A stretch of 64,000 bases of DNA, taken from the NCBI GenBank assembly GCA_016794425.1, contig JAEUHR010000030.1:56197-120196 (forward strand), given 5' to 3'. Shown here one piece after another: positions 32,059 through 42,650 of this stretch. This DNA comes from Planctomycetota bacterium. Its GTDB lineage: Bacteria; Planctomycetota; UBA1135; UBA2386. The notes beneath the pieces are model-generated. The model had not been told where the DNA came from. It saw only the letters and a program-made list of their open reading frames with translations, and searched no databases. Both the position numbers and the translations under genes were made by a program. Position 1 is the first letter of the stretch; every line of letters starts with the position of its first letter.

Positions 32059-34121
32059 TGCCGAACTGGCTGCCGCTGTTCGTCTGGCTCGTGCCGCTCT
32101 CGGCCGCGCTCGTGACCGGCCGGCTGCCGTGGCGCAGCGCCGGCGCCGCGCACGGGATCGCCACCGGCATGCTCGCCGCGACCACGGCCCTCGCGGTGTG
32201 GATGACGTCGATCGTGCTGCGGAGCGGCGGCACGTTCGCCGGCCCCCACTTCGACTGGCTCGACCTCGGTTCGTTCTCGCTGGGCGTCGGCGTGATGGTC
32301 GACCCGATGGCCGCGATCATGGCGGTGATCGTCGGCCTCCTCGCGACGCTCGTGATGGCGTTCAACGCGTGGTACATGCACGACGAGCCGAAGGCCGCGC
32401 GGTTCCCGTGGCAGTTCTGCTTCTTCGTGTTCGCGATGCTCGGCGTCGTGCTGAGCGACAACCTGTTCCTGTCCTTCTGCTGCTGGGAACTCGTCGGCCT
32501 CGGCAGCTACCTGCTGATCGGCTTCTGGTTCGACAGACCCGCGGCGAGCGCCGATCCGGAGTATCAGGCGACGAAGAACCCCGACCCGCGGGGCGTGCTC
32601 GAACACCTCCTGAGCCCCGCACACGCGCAGCTGAAGGCGTTCGTGATGAACCGCGTCGGCGACGCGGGCTTCCTGATCGGCATCGGCGCGCTGCTCTCGC
32701 TGATGGTCACCGCCGGCGAACACGGCAGCGTGCTCGACTTCGTGCGTCTGCCCGGCGCAGCGGCGGCGGCACAGAGCACGACGTTCCTCGGCCTGTCGGG
32801 CGGCCAGCTGCTGACGCTTGCAGCGCTCGGGATCTTCTGCGGCGCCGTGGGCAAGAGCGCGCAGTTCCCCCTGCACACGTGGCTGCCCGACGCGATGCAG
32901 GGCCCCACCACCGCGTCGTCGATCATCCACGCGGCGACGATGGTCGCGGCCGGCGTGTTCCTCGTCGCGCGCTGCTACGCGATGTTCCCGGCCGACGCGC
33001 TCGCGGTCGTCGGATGGACCGGCGGCATCACGTGCCTCTTCGCCGCGACGATCGCCTGCGTGCAGTGGGACCTCAAGGCCGTGCTCGCCTACTCGACCGT
33101 CAGCCAGCTCGGGCTGATGTTCGTCGGCCTCGGCGCCGGCGACGAACACGGCGGCCGCGCGGCGGGGATCGCCCACCTGTTCACGCACGCGACGTTCAAG
33201 TGCCTGCTCTTCCTGTGCGCGGGAGCCGTGATCCACGCGGCGAACGGTCTGCAGGACCTGCACCGCATGGGCGGCCTGCGCCGCACGATGCCGGTGACGG
33301 CGTGGTGCAGCCTGATCGCGGTGCTCGCGATCGCCGGAGCGCCGGCGTTCAGCGGGTTCTACAGCAAGGACGCGGTGATCGCCGCCGCGCTGGCCCACGC
33401 GACGGCCGCCGGCGGCGCCGCGTGGGGACCGTTCCTGCTCGCCGCAGCGGGCAGTCTGCTGACGTCGTTCTACATGCTGCGCTGGTGGATCCGCGTCTTC
33501 GCGGGCGAACCGCGCGACGATTCGCTCGTCGAGCACGCGCACGATCCCGCGGGCGCCGCGAAGTGGGTGCTGATCGCACTCGCCCCGTTCGCGCTCTCGC
33601 TGCCGTGGACGACGGGCGACTGGCTCGACCGCGCCCTGCGCGCCCCGCACGCCGAGCACCTGCACGCGGCACACGGTCAGGCGGTCGTGCTGGCGAGTGC
33701 GCTGCTGCTCGCCGGCGCCGCCGCGGCCCTCTTCCTCTACTGGTGGGCAGTGCGTCGCGACCGCGACACCGCCGGCGCGCTCGCGTCTCGGCTGCGGCCG
33801 CTGCATCGCGGGGCGCAGGAACTCTGGGGCATCGACCGCCTCCAGGACCTCGTGTTCACGCGCGGCCTCGGCCGCTGGTTCGCGGGCCGCTGCGCGCGAG
33901 TCGATCTCGGCTCGCCGTCGCGCCTGCGCGCTCTCGACGAAGCGGGCGACCGCCGCGCAGCGGACCCGCTGTCGCTCGACGGCGCGATCGACGGTCTCGG
34001 CCGGTTCTTCGGCGGGCTCGCACGCCGCGGCGCCGTGCTGCACGGCGGGCGCACGGGCGCCTACCTCGCGTTCGTGGCGATCGTCGTCGGCGCCGGGCTC
34101 TGGTGGAGCGTGCTGCGATGA
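32055..34121 (+). CDS. nuoL: NADH-quinone oxidoreductase subunit L
   Basis: Terminal antiporter-like proton-pumping subunit, 688 aa, with about 16 helices and a C-terminal lateral helix region. Family motifs are the CCWELVGLGSYLLIGFW glutamate helix (about 140), the AFVMNRVGDAGFL segment, KSAQFPLHTWLPDAMQGPT (about 273-291) and HAATFKCLLFL. The start is GTG 32055 followed directly by ATG 32058; either is possible, both overlapping nuoK. The C-terminal region after about 560 is Arg/Leu rich and diverges from the E. coli protein. Confidence 0.94.
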   Translation: MMPNWLPLFVWLVPLSAALVTGRLPWRSAGAAHGIATGMLAATTALAVWMTSIVLRSGGTFAGPHFDWLDLGSFSLGVGVMVDPMAAIMAVIVGLLATLVMAFNAWYMHDEPKAARFPWQFCFFVFAMLGVVLSDNLFLSFCCWELVGLGSYLLIGFWFDRPAASADPEYQATKNPDPRGVLEHLLSPAHAQLKAFVMNRVGDAGFLIGIGALLSLMVTAGEHGSVLDFVRLPGAAAAAQSTTFLGLSGGQLLTLAALGIFCGAVGKSAQFPLHTWLPDAMQGPTTASSIIHAATMVAAGVFLVARCYAMFPADALAVVGWTGGITCLFAATIACVQWDLKAVLAYSTVSQLGLMFVGLGAGDEHGGRAAGIAHLFTHATFKCLLFLCAGAVIHAANGLQDLHRMGGLRRTMPVTAWCSLIAVLAIAGAPAFSGFYSKDAVIAAALAHATAAGGAAWGPFLLAAAGSLLTSFYMLRWWIRVFAGEPRDDSLVEHAHDPAGAAKWVLIALAPFALSLPWTTGDWLDRALRAPHAEHLHAAHGQAVVLASALLLAGAAAALFLYWWAVRRDRDTAGALASRLRPLHRGAQELWGIDRLQDLVFTRGLGRWFAGRCARVDLGSPSRLRALDEAGDRRAADPLSLDGAIDGLGRFFGGLARRGAVLHGGRTGAYLAFVAIVVGAGLWWSVLR

Positions 34122-35629
34122 TCGGCCCGCTCGCCGCGACCGTCGCTGCTCCGCTCGCGCTCGCCCTCGCCGCGCTGGTGCCGCCGCTGCGCCCGCTGGC
34201 GCGCTGGTTCGCGGTGCTCGGCAGCGCGCTGACGCTCGGCGTCGGGGCCTTCGCGTTCGCAGACCTCGCGGCGCGACCGGGCGCCGACCTCCGCCTCGTC
34301 GAATCGCACCCGTGGAGCACGACGTTCGGCGCGTCGCTCGCGTTCGGCGTCGACGGCCTCGGCGCCGCGATGCTCACTCTGTCGGGCCTGATCACGCTCG
34401 TCGCGACGATCGCGGCGTTCCGCGAGTCGCGGCGCCCGCACGCCTACCACGCGCTCGTGCTCACGCTGCTCGCCGCCACGAACGCGGTGTTCACCGCGAC
34501 CGACCTGCTCGTCTTCTACGTCGCCTGGGAAGCGCTGCTCGTCCCGATGCTCGCGCTGATCGGACTGTGGGGCGGCGAGCAGCGCCGCTACGCCGCGATC
34601 AAGTTCGTCGTCTACACGCTCGCCGGCAGCGTCGCGATGCTGCTGCTGCTGATCGTGATCGCGAACACGACCGCTGCGAACGGCGGCGCGACGTTCGACC
34701 TTCCCCGTCTCGCGTCGATGGCGCCCGTGTGGGCCTCCACGACCGTGCTCGGCGCGCCGATCGCACGCTTTGGCTTCGTCGCGGTGCTGCTCGCGTGCCT
34801 CGTGAAGCTGCCGGCCGTGCCGCTGCACACCTGGCTGCCGCACGCGCACGTGCAGGCACCGACCGCGGTGTCGGTGCTGCTCGCCGGCGTCCTGCTGAAG
34901 CTCGGTGTGTACGGTCTCTACCGGATCGCCTGGCCGCTGTTCCCGGCCGAGGCGCTCGCCTGGTCGCCGGCACTCGGCGTGCTCGGCCTCGTGTCCATCC
35001 TGTGGGGCGCGTTCACCGCACTCGGCCAGACCGACCTGAAGCGCCTCGTCGCGTACTCCTCGGTTTCGCACATGGGCTTCTGCCTGTTCGGCCTCGCGAG
35101 CGGCACCGTCGCGGGCGCGCTCGGCGGCGCGGTGCAGGCGGTGACGCACGGGTTCTCGTCCGCCGCGTTGTTCCTGCTCGTCGGTGTCGTCTACGACCGC
35201 GCCCACCATCGCCGCGTCGACGGGTTCGGCGGCCTCGCCGGGCCGATGCCGCGCTTCGCGTGGCTGCTCTTGTTCGCTTCGCTCGCGTCCGCCGGACTGC
35301 CCGGCCTCGGCGGTTTCGTCGGCGAGTTCCTGGTGTTCGCCGGCGGCTTCACGGCGAACGGGTCGTTCCCCGCGATGACCGCGGCGGCGACCGTGAGCGT
35401 CGTGCTCGCCGCCGCCTACCTGCTGTGGACGGTGAAGCGTGTCGCGTACGGGCCGCTCGGCGATCCGCAGCACGGAACGTTCGCCGACTGCGACCGCCGC
35501 GAACGGCTCGCGATCGTGCCTCTCTGCGCCCTGCTGCTCGTCGTCGGCGTGTGGCCGAAGCCGCTCGTCGACGCCCTGCGCCCGGTGTGCGAAGCGCTGC
35601 TCACGAACGTGCACGGAGCGGCCCGATGA
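34118..35629 (+). CDS. nuoM: NADH-quinone oxidoreductase subunit M
   Basis: Antiporter-like pumping subunit, 503 aa (usual 480-520), 14 helices. Diagnostic motifs are FYVAWEALLVPMLALIGLWG (glutamate in helix 5, about 128-147), KLPAVPLHTWLPHAHVQAPT (about 229-248) and SSVSHMGFCLFGL. It starts ATG in the nuoL stop codon and ends overlapping nuoN. Nothing unusual is seen in length or motif content. Confidence 0.95.
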   Translation: MIGPLAATVAAPLALALAALVPPLRPLARWFAVLGSALTLGVGAFAFADLAARPGADLRLVESHPWSTTFGASLAFGVDGLGAAMLTLSGLITLVATIAAFRESRRPHAYHALVLTLLAATNAVFTATDLLVFYVAWEALLVPMLALIGLWGGEQRRYAAIKFVVYTLAGSVAMLLLLIVIANTTAANGGATFDLPRLASMAPVWASTTVLGAPIARFGFVAVLLACLVKLPAVPLHTWLPHAHVQAPTAVSVLLAGVLLKLGVYGLYRIAWPLFPAEALAWSPALGVLGLVSILWGAFTALGQTDLKRLVAYSSVSHMGFCLFGLASGTVAGALGGAVQAVTHGFSSAALFLLVGVVYDRAHHRRVDGFGGLAGPMPRFAWLLLFASLASAGLPGLGGFVGEFLVFAGGFTANGSFPAMTAAATVSVVLAAAYLLWTVKRVAYGPLGDPQHGTFADCDRRERLAIVPLCALLLVVGVWPKPLVDALRPVCEALLTNVHGAAR

Positions 35630-37119
35630 CGGCGTTCGCCGACACCGCGGCGTTCCCGTTCCGCCTGCTCCTCCCGGAGACGATCCTCGCGGGCGGCCTG
35701 CTCGCGACGCTGCTGACGAGCCTCGGCAAGGGCCCGGCATGGCGAAAGCTCGCCGCGCTGCTCGCCGCGGCAGCGGCGATCGGGGCGTTCGTCGCGTCGC
35801 TCGATGCCGGCGCAGGAGCGGTCGGCACCACGATCGCCGGTGACAGTTTCGTCGACCGCACCGTCGCGATGCTGCGCGTCGACGCCATCGCGACGATCGT
35901 CCGTCCCGCGATCACGGCCCTGCTCGCGCTGTGCGTGTTCGCGCGCAGCATCGACCGCGACGACGCCGGCGACGGCGAAGCGTGGCACGCGTGCACGCTC
36001 GGCATCGGCCTCGGCGCGCTGCTCGTCACGTCCGCCGCGAACACGATCCCGATGTGGCTCGGCCTCGAACTGGTCTCGCTCGGCAGCTACGCGCTCGCCG
36101 CATGGCGCGGCGGCGATCGCCGCGCCGCGGAGGCCGGCATGAAGTACGTGCTGTTCGGCGGCGCTGCGACCGGCCTCATGCTGTTCGGCACGAGCCACCT
36201 GTACGGGCTCACCGGGCACCTCGACTTCGCCGGCATCGGCCACGTGCTGGGCCAGGGCGCTTCGCCCGCGACGGCCGCGGCCCTCTGCCTCGCCGCCGTC
36301 GGCGCCGCGTACAAGCTGACGGTCGTGCCGTTCCACGTCTATGCACCCGACGTCTACCAGGGTGCGCCGCCGACGAGTGTCGCGGTCGTCGCGACGCTGC
36401 CGAAACTCGCCGCCGGTGCGGTGCTGCTGCGCGCCCTCCCGCTGGTGCTCCCCGCGAACGTGGCGCCGCCCGGATCGGCAGCGGCCGGCCTCGCGATCGT
36501 CGCGTTCGTGAGCCTCGCCGTGGGTGCGGTGATGGCGACCGTGCAGCGCGACGCGCGGCGCATCCTCGCGTTCAGCGGCATCGGGCACGGCGGCACCGCG
36601 GTGCTGGCCATGGCGGCGATGCCCGGCGCGACGAGCGGCGGCGCTGCGAGCGCGACGATGCTGCAACTGCTCGCGTACGCGGCGGCCGCGTTCGGCGCGT
36701 TCGTGTGCCTTGGCATCCTCGAGCGCGACACGAATTCGACCGACCTCGAAGCACTGCGCGGCGCCGGCCGCCGGCGGCCGTGGACGACGGGTGCGCTCTG
36801 CCTCTTCCTCGCGAGCCTCGTCGGCATCCCGCCGCTCGCCGGCTTCCTCGCCAAGTGGGCCGTGATCGCCACCGCGGTGACGGCCGGACCCTGGCCGTTC
36901 GCCGCAGTCGGGGCGCTGCTCGTGACCACCGCCGTGTTCGCGTTCGCCTACCTCCGCATCGTACGCGCCGCGGTGCTCACCGAACCCGCGCACGAGATCC
37001 CGTGCGCACCGCCGCCGTGGCCCGCGACGCTGGCCGTGGTGGTCGCTGCGCTGGTCGTGCTCGGCCTCGGACTCTGGCTCGACGTGCTCGCGGTTCTCAC
37101 CCGCGAACTCGCGTCGTAG
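35626..37119 (+). CDS. nuoN: NADH-quinone oxidoreductase subunit N
   Basis: Antiporter-like pumping subunit, 497 aa (usual 470-500). The key glutamate helix is MWLGLELVSLGSYALAAW (about 144-161). The lysine helix and channel motif are YKLTVVPFHVYAPDVYQGAP (about 227-246), and VGIPPLAGFLAKW (about 402-414) is diagnostic. It overlaps nuoM by four bases and is the last gene of the operon. No terminator hairpin was found in the 34 bases before the convergent gene. Confidence 0.95.
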   Translation: MTAFADTAAFPFRLLLPETILAGGLLATLLTSLGKGPAWRKLAALLAAAAAIGAFVASLDAGAGAVGTTIAGDSFVDRTVAMLRVDAIATIVRPAITALLALCVFARSIDRDDAGDGEAWHACTLGIGLGALLVTSAANTIPMWLGLELVSLGSYALAAWRGGDRRAAEAGMKYVLFGGAATGLMLFGTSHLYGLTGHLDFAGIGHVLGQGASPATAAALCLAAVGAAYKLTVVPFHVYAPDVYQGAPPTSVAVVATLPKLAAGAVLLRALPLVLPANVAPPGSAAAGLAIVAFVSLAVGAVMATVQRDARRILAFSGIGHGGTAVLAMAAMPGATSGGAASATMLQLLAYAAAAFGAFVCLGILERDTNSTDLEALRGAGRRRPWTTGALCLFLASLVGIPPLAGFLAKWAVIATAVTAGPWPFAAVGALLVTTAVFAFAYLRIVRAAVLTEPAHEIPCAPPPWPATLAVVVAALVVLGLGLWLDVLAVLTRELAS

Positions 37120-37153
37120 TGCGATCGGCAAGCGTCCCGAACGCAACCCGCCG

Positions 37154-37585
37154 CTACGTGCCGAGGCGCGATGCGCTCCGAAGCGTCGGCAGCGGACCGC
37201 CCAGGAACTCGGCCTGAAAGCCTCCGCCGGCGGCGCCGAAGTACGGCGCGCAGCGCCCCACGTTCAGGAGGGTTCCAGGCTGCAGCCGCCAGAACGCAAC
37301 GTGCGTCAGCTTCGCCGCCCTGGCGTTCCCCCTCGGGGGGATCGAGTGCCTCTGCGCGAACTCGGCCGGCGTCCCGACCGCCGCTGCGATCGCGAACCAG
37401 TCGTTCAGCAGCGCCCCGGGCCGGAGGCCTGGTCGGCGGCCCAGGTCGGCCATTCGAGCCACGTCGATCGGTGCATAGAGCTCGACGGTGATCATCGGGG
37501 CGATCCACGCCGCGGGATCGCGCGTCGGTCGCGTCTCGACGGCCCGGGCGGGCAGCCTGATCTCGGAGCCGGGAATCGACAACAT
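37154..37585 (-). CDS. Orphan protein with a Gly-rich C-terminal motif
   Basis: A 143-aa protein without signal peptide. The ATG at 37585 has a GGAG ribosome-binding site nine bases upstream; an ATG at 37621 would add 12 residues. The C-terminal third reads LQPGTLLNVGRCAPYFGAAG, then GGFQAEFLGG. This resembles the closing motif of TNT-type ADP-ribosyltransferase/NADase toxin domains (vGpvaPqfGqpGGGvQ), from memory. The upstream part does not clearly show a toxin catalytic core. It stands alone between two operons. A toxin-derived or binding domain is possible; function is unassigned. Confidence 0.55.
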   Translation of the reverse strand: MLSIPGSEIRLPARAVETRPTRDPAAWIAPMITVELYAPIDVARMADLGRRPGLRPGALLNDWFAIAAAVGTPAEFAQRHSIPPRGNARAAKLTHVAFWRLQPGTLLNVGRCAPYFGAAGGGFQAEFLGGPLPTLRSASRLGT

Positions 37586-37768
37586 CGTCTTCTCCAGGGC
37601 ATGGGCGGTGGAACGCCACATGTGTGGGCGCCGCCGCCGAACCATCGAAGCGGTGTTCGGCAACGCGCGCGACTCCCGCTGCCGACGCGCCTGGAAGGCT
37701 ATCGCCATCCACGGCAGCGACACAGGCGCGCGCCGCGACTTCGCCGGCGACGTTCGACGGAGCGACCC

Positions 37769-37786
37769 GCGGCGGCGAACCGCCGC
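37769..37786. repeat. Perfect 7-bp hairpin with tetraloop
   Basis: GCGGCGG (37769-37775) and CCGCCGC (37780-37786) around a CGAA loop (TTCG on the minus strand, a stable tetraloop). It lies just upstream of the candidate promoter of the 138-aa gene in a 247-base divergent intergenic region. There is no T-run. It may be regulatory or chance in GC-rich DNA. Confidence 0.4.
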
Positions 37787-37787
37787 C

Positions 37788-37816
37788 TTCCGCCTGCGGA
37801 GTGTGCCCGCTAGCAT
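37788..37816 (+). promoter_or_regulatory. Candidate promoter of the 138-aa membrane protein gene
   Basis: TTCCGC (37788-37793), a 17-base spacer and TAGCAT (37811-37816), 16 bases before the ATG at 37833. It may also drive the MoxR operon downstream, since no better element is seen between 38250 and 38378. Confidence 0.35.
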
Positions 37817-37832
37817 CCCGGGCTCGCGCGCC

Positions 37833-38249
37833 ATGGCCCGGACCCCGACCGAAACGAGTTCGTCCTTCCCCGCTTGGGTGGCACTCGCGAGTCTCGGCGT
37901 CGCCTCGTGGCTCTGGTTCGCGAACGCCGTTCCCGCGGCGCGCGAACGCACCGAACTGCGCGCCCTCGCGGACCATTTCGAGGACCTGCGGCGCCAGTAC
38001 GACGCGGCGATCGCGGAGGCCCGGCTCGCCCGCGGGCCGAACGCGCACCAGGACCTGCAGGGTCTCCTGGTCGCGATCGACCGCCTCGGCCTCACGCCTG
38101 CCGAACTGTGCGCCACGTTCCCGGAACGTCCGGCGCAACCCACGAACGCACCCGAAGAGCCGCTCGACGGGGCGCTGCCGCCGGTCGAGCCCCCGGCGGC
38201 GCCGGGCGCCGAGCCGATCGCGCCGCCGTCGAGGGTGAAGTTCCAGTGA
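37833..38249 (+). CDS. Small membrane-anchored protein upstream of the MoxR operon
   Basis: A 138-aa protein. A single N-terminal helix (WVALASLGVASWLWFANAV, about residues 15-33) is followed by a coiled-coil-like stretch (ELRALADHFEDLRRQYDAAI) and a Pro/Ala-rich tail. It probably sits in the inner membrane with the tail outside. It lies 129 bases before moxR on the same strand, so it may belong to that transcription unit. No family is recognised. Confidence 0.65.
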   Translation: MARTPTETSSSFPAWVALASLGVASWLWFANAVPAARERTELRALADHFEDLRRQYDAAIAEARLARGPNAHQDLQGLLVAIDRLGLTPAELCATFPERPAQPTNAPEEPLDGALPPVEPPAAPGAEPIAPPSRVKFQ

Positions 38250-38378
38250 CCGGCTCCCGTCCTACGGCGCCGCCGCGATTCCCGCCCGCGCGCCGAGGCC
38301 ATCGAACGTAGAGCCGCCGCGACCCGTTCCACCCCGCATCTCCTCGCACCCCTTCCGCGTCCGACCCCAACCAACCCC

Positions 38379-39434
<1,056 letters not shown>

Positions 39435-39459
39435 CCGCGGGCCGCCCGCTCCTCCTGCG

Positions 39460-40374
39460 ATGACCGAGATTCCGACCAACTACCTCGACCCGCGTGTCCT
39501 GAACAAGGTCAGCCGGCTCGAGCTGCGCGCGCGCCTCGTCGTCGAGGGCTTCGTCACCGGCATGCACAAGTCGCCGTACCGCGGCTTCTCGGTCGAGTTC
39601 GCGCAGCACCGCGAATACGTGCCGGGCGACGACCTGCGCCACCTCGACTGGAAGATCTTCGGCAAGGCAGACCGCTTCGTCGTGAAGCAGTACGAAGAGG
39701 AGACCAACCTCCGCGCGCACCTGTTCCTCGACCAGAGCGAGTCGATGAACTACGGGCACGAGGGCGGCATGGCGAAGTTCGACTACTCCGCCACCGCCTG
39801 CGCCGCACTCGCCTTCCTGATCCAGCAGCAGGCCGATGCGGTCGGCCTCACCCTGTTCGACGAGAAGGTCGCGCGGCAGATCCCGCCGTCCAACACCCGC
39901 GCGAGCCTCGGCAACCTCTTCGGCGCGCTGGAGCAGGCGAAGACGAGGAAACAGAAGACGAAGGTCGGCACCGTGCTGCACGAACTCGCAGGGCAACTGC
40001 GCCAGCGCGGCATGGTGATGATCTTCAGCGACCTGTTCGACGACCCGGAGCAGGTGCTGAGGGGACTGCGCGAGATCCAGAGCCGCGGCCACGACATCGT
40101 CGTGTTCCACGTGCTCGACCGCGACGAAGTCGAGTTCCCCTTCGAACGCATGACGCTGTTCCTCGGCATGGAACAGATGCCCGAGCTGCTGTGCGATCCG
40201 AAGTCGCTGCGCGAGGCGTACCTCGCCGAGATCGAGCGCTTCGCCGACACGATCCGCAAGGGCTGCCTCGGCCAGCGCATCGACTACGTTCGCGTCGTGA
40301 ACAGCGCGCCGCTCGACGTCGTGCTGACCTCGTACCTCAGCGCCCGCGCGGCTCGCAGCAAGCGGCGGAAGTAG
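39460..40374 (+). CDS. DUF58 / vWA-domain protein
   Basis: A 304-aa cytoplasmic protein of the DUF58 family, the usual partner of MoxR. The DUF58 core RREYVPGDDLRHLDWKIF-like segment is at about residues 50-67. The MIDAS of the vWA fold is LDQSESM (DxSxS, Asp91). There is no membrane helix. It starts ATG 26 bases after moxR. The next gene follows after five bases. Confidence 0.9.
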   Translation: MTEIPTNYLDPRVLNKVSRLELRARLVVEGFVTGMHKSPYRGFSVEFAQHREYVPGDDLRHLDWKIFGKADRFVVKQYEEETNLRAHLFLDQSESMNYGHEGGMAKFDYSATACAALAFLIQQQADAVGLTLFDEKVARQIPPSNTRASLGNLFGALEQAKTRKQKTKVGTVLHELAGQLRQRGMVMIFSDLFDDPEQVLRGLREIQSRGHDIVVFHVLDRDEVEFPFERMTLFLGMEQMPELLCDPKSLREAYLAEIERFADTIRKGCLGQRIDYVRVVNSAPLDVVLTSYLSARAARSKRRK

Positions 40375-40379
40375 CCGGC

Positions 40380-42650
40380 GTGCAGTTCTTCAACCCACTC
40401 CTGCTCGCCGGCGCGGCGCTGTTCGCGGTTCCGCTGATCATCCATCTGCTGAACCGGCAGAGGCACAAGACGCGGCCGTGGGCGGCGATGGAGTTCCTGC
40501 TCCGCGCCTACCAGAAGCAGCGCAACCGCCTGCGCAACGAGAACCTGCTGCTGCTCCTGCTGCGCTGTCTCGTGCCCATCGTGCTGGCGCTGGCCATCGC
40601 GAGGCCGATGCTGAAGAACGCGAGCGGCCTGCTCGCGGGCAGCGGCACGACGCACCATGTGCTCGTCCTCGACGGCACGTACAGCATGGGTCTGCGCGGC
40701 GACGGCGCACAGAGCCCGTTCGAACGCGGTCGCACGCTCATCGGTCGCCTGCTCGAACGCTACGAACAGAACACCGCACGCACCGACAAGGTGTCGCTCG
40801 TGCTCGCCGGCGTGCGCCCGCGCTTTCTCGTCCGCGACGACCTCGACCTCGGCACCGCGAAGAACCAGTGGCTGTCGATGCAGAAGCCCGAGGACGCGGC
40901 CACCGATCTCGGCGACGCGCTGCGCCAGGTCGCCGACGCGCTCCAGGAGGGAGGCGACGCCGACGCCGAAGTGCTCGTCTTCTCCGACCTGCAGGCTCGT
41001 TCGTTCGGCAGGGCGCTGGCGGCGCCGGCCGCCGAGGCGGCGCCGGAACTGACGGACACCCTGCGCGACGTCGTCGATCGGCTGCAGAAGCGCCCTGGCA
41101 CGCGCCTGCACTGGATCGACGTCGGGCCCTTCGCCGAACAGCACGTCGGCGGCCAGCTCGACAACCAGCAGATCACCGACCTCAGGATCGACCAGCCCGC
41201 CGCGGTCCTGCGGGCGCCGGTCGAGTTCGTCGCCTCGCTGAAGAATCGGTCGCAGCAGGCAGTGTCCCTGGAGGTGACGCTCGACGTCGACGGCGGCGAA
41301 CCCGCGCGCAAGGTGGTGCAGCTGCCGGCCGGCGCCGACGGCGAAGCCGACTTCCAGATCTCGTTCCGCGAAACGGGCCGGCGGCGCGTGCACGTGCAGG
41401 TGCAGAACGACGGTCTGCCGGCCGACGACGAGCGCTTCCTCACGGTCGACGTGCGCGAACGCATCCGCGTGCTGCTGGTCGACGGCGCGGCCGCCGACGA
41501 CCCCCTGCGCGCCCACCGCCACCTGTGGCGGTCGATCCTCGACCCCGATGCCGAGGCGCTGCCCACGTTCGCCGTCGAAGCCGTGGACGCACTCGCGCTG
41601 CTCGGCGGCCAGGTCACGCCGCAGAACCACGACGTGATCGTGCTCGCCGACGTCGATCGACTGAACGCACGCGCGGCGTCCGGCCTCGTCGACGCGCTGC
41701 GCGCCGGCCGCGGCCTGTTCGTCGTGTACGGAGAGCAGACGGACGCGGACAGCTTCAACCTGCTGCTGCACGCCGCCGGCGAAGGACCGCAGCCGTTCCG
41801 GCTGGTGCGCCCGTACGGCGGCGCCGCGGGCAGCTCGGTCGTGCGCTCCGCGACGATCGAAGTGCCCGACCACCCGGCCTTCGGCGAGTTCGAGGAGCCG
41901 ATCTACCGCGAGGCGTTCCAGGCGATCCCCGTGTGGCGCTGGTTCGGCACGGCGCCGGACTCGCTGCACCCGGACGCGACCGTGCTGTCACGCGTCACCG
42001 ACGCGGACCGGAGCCCGCTGTTCGTCGCCCGGGCCTTCGGTGAAGGCAAGGCGCTCTTCTGCACCACGCTGCTCGCGTCCGAGTATCGCCCCGACCGTTG
42101 GAACCGCTTCGACGACCCGATCGTCGCGTTCCCGCTGCTGCACGGGATCGTGAAGTGGCTCGCCCTGCCCGCGGTCGATCCGTTCCTCGTGGCGGTCGGC
42201 GCCGAACTCGCGTGCTCGGTCTCCGCCCGCCCCGAAGAACTGCACGTGCAGAGACCCGAACGCGACGGCCGCGGACGGGCGCCGCTCGGGGAAGAGCCCC
42301 GCCCGCTTTCTGGCGGCCGCTTCCTGATCCCGCCCGTCGGCGACACCGTCTGCGCCGGCTTCTACTCGATCGACATGGTGCTCGATCGTGCTGCCGGCAA
42401 GGAGACGCTGACCTTGCCGTTCGCGGTGAACGTCGATCCCGATGAGGGCGAGCTGCGCTACGTGTCGCACGAGGAAGCGCGTCAGGCGCTCGGCGTCGAG
42501 CGCATCCTCGACGGCCTGCCGGCCGAAGCGACGGCGACGGAGGACGCCGGCCAGAGCGAACTCGGTCCGACGCTGCTGCTGCTCACCCTCGCATTCGTGC
42601 TCTTCGAAGCCGCGCTCGCCCGCTACGTGTCGGTGCGGAGGAGCGCGTGA
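40380..42650 (+). CDS. BatA-type membrane protein with vWA domain
   Basis: A 756-aa inner-membrane protein. The N-terminus FFNPLLLAGAALFAVPLIIH is the BatA/aerotolerance N-terminal domain, with helices at about 6-23 and 55-75. The vWA fold follows, with MIDAS DGTYS at Asp98 (Thr replaces the usual Ser at the third position). The middle part (about 260-360) is beta-rich, Ig-like (VEFVASLKNRSQQAVSLEV). About 365-600 resembles a class I glutamine-amidotransferase-like fold without an evident catalytic Cys (IRVLLVDG, FVVYGEQTD). A C-terminal helix is near 725-745. GTG start; the end overlaps the next gene by four bases. Confidence 0.82.
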   Translation: MQFFNPLLLAGAALFAVPLIIHLLNRQRHKTRPWAAMEFLLRAYQKQRNRLRNENLLLLLLRCLVPIVLALAIARPMLKNASGLLAGSGTTHHVLVLDGTYSMGLRGDGAQSPFERGRTLIGRLLERYEQNTARTDKVSLVLAGVRPRFLVRDDLDLGTAKNQWLSMQKPEDAATDLGDALRQVADALQEGGDADAEVLVFSDLQARSFGRALAAPAAEAAPELTDTLRDVVDRLQKRPGTRLHWIDVGPFAEQHVGGQLDNQQITDLRIDQPAAVLRAPVEFVASLKNRSQQAVSLEVTLDVDGGEPARKVVQLPAGADGEADFQISFRETGRRRVHVQVQNDGLPADDERFLTVDVRERIRVLLVDGAAADDPLRAHRHLWRSILDPDAEALPTFAVEAVDALALLGGQVTPQNHDVIVLADVDRLNARAASGLVDALRAGRGLFVVYGEQTDADSFNLLLHAAGEGPQPFRLVRPYGGAAGSSVVRSATIEVPDHPAFGEFEEPIYREAFQAIPVWRWFGTAPDSLHPDATVLSRVTDADRSPLFVARAFGEGKALFCTTLLASEYRPDRWNRFDDPIVAFPLLHGIVKWLALPAVDPFLVAVGAELACSVSARPEELHVQRPERDGRGRAPLGEEPRPLSGGRFLIPPVGDTVCAGFYSIDMVLDRAAGKETLTLPFAVNVDPDEGELRYVSHEEARQALGVERILDGLPAEATATEDAGQSELGPTLLLLTLAFVLFEAALARYVSVRRSA

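Noticed and set aside
40284..41969. 561-codon open frame antisense to the BatA-type gene
   Set aside because: Composition is typical of antisense frames in GC-rich DNA, with no ribosome-binding site or domain.
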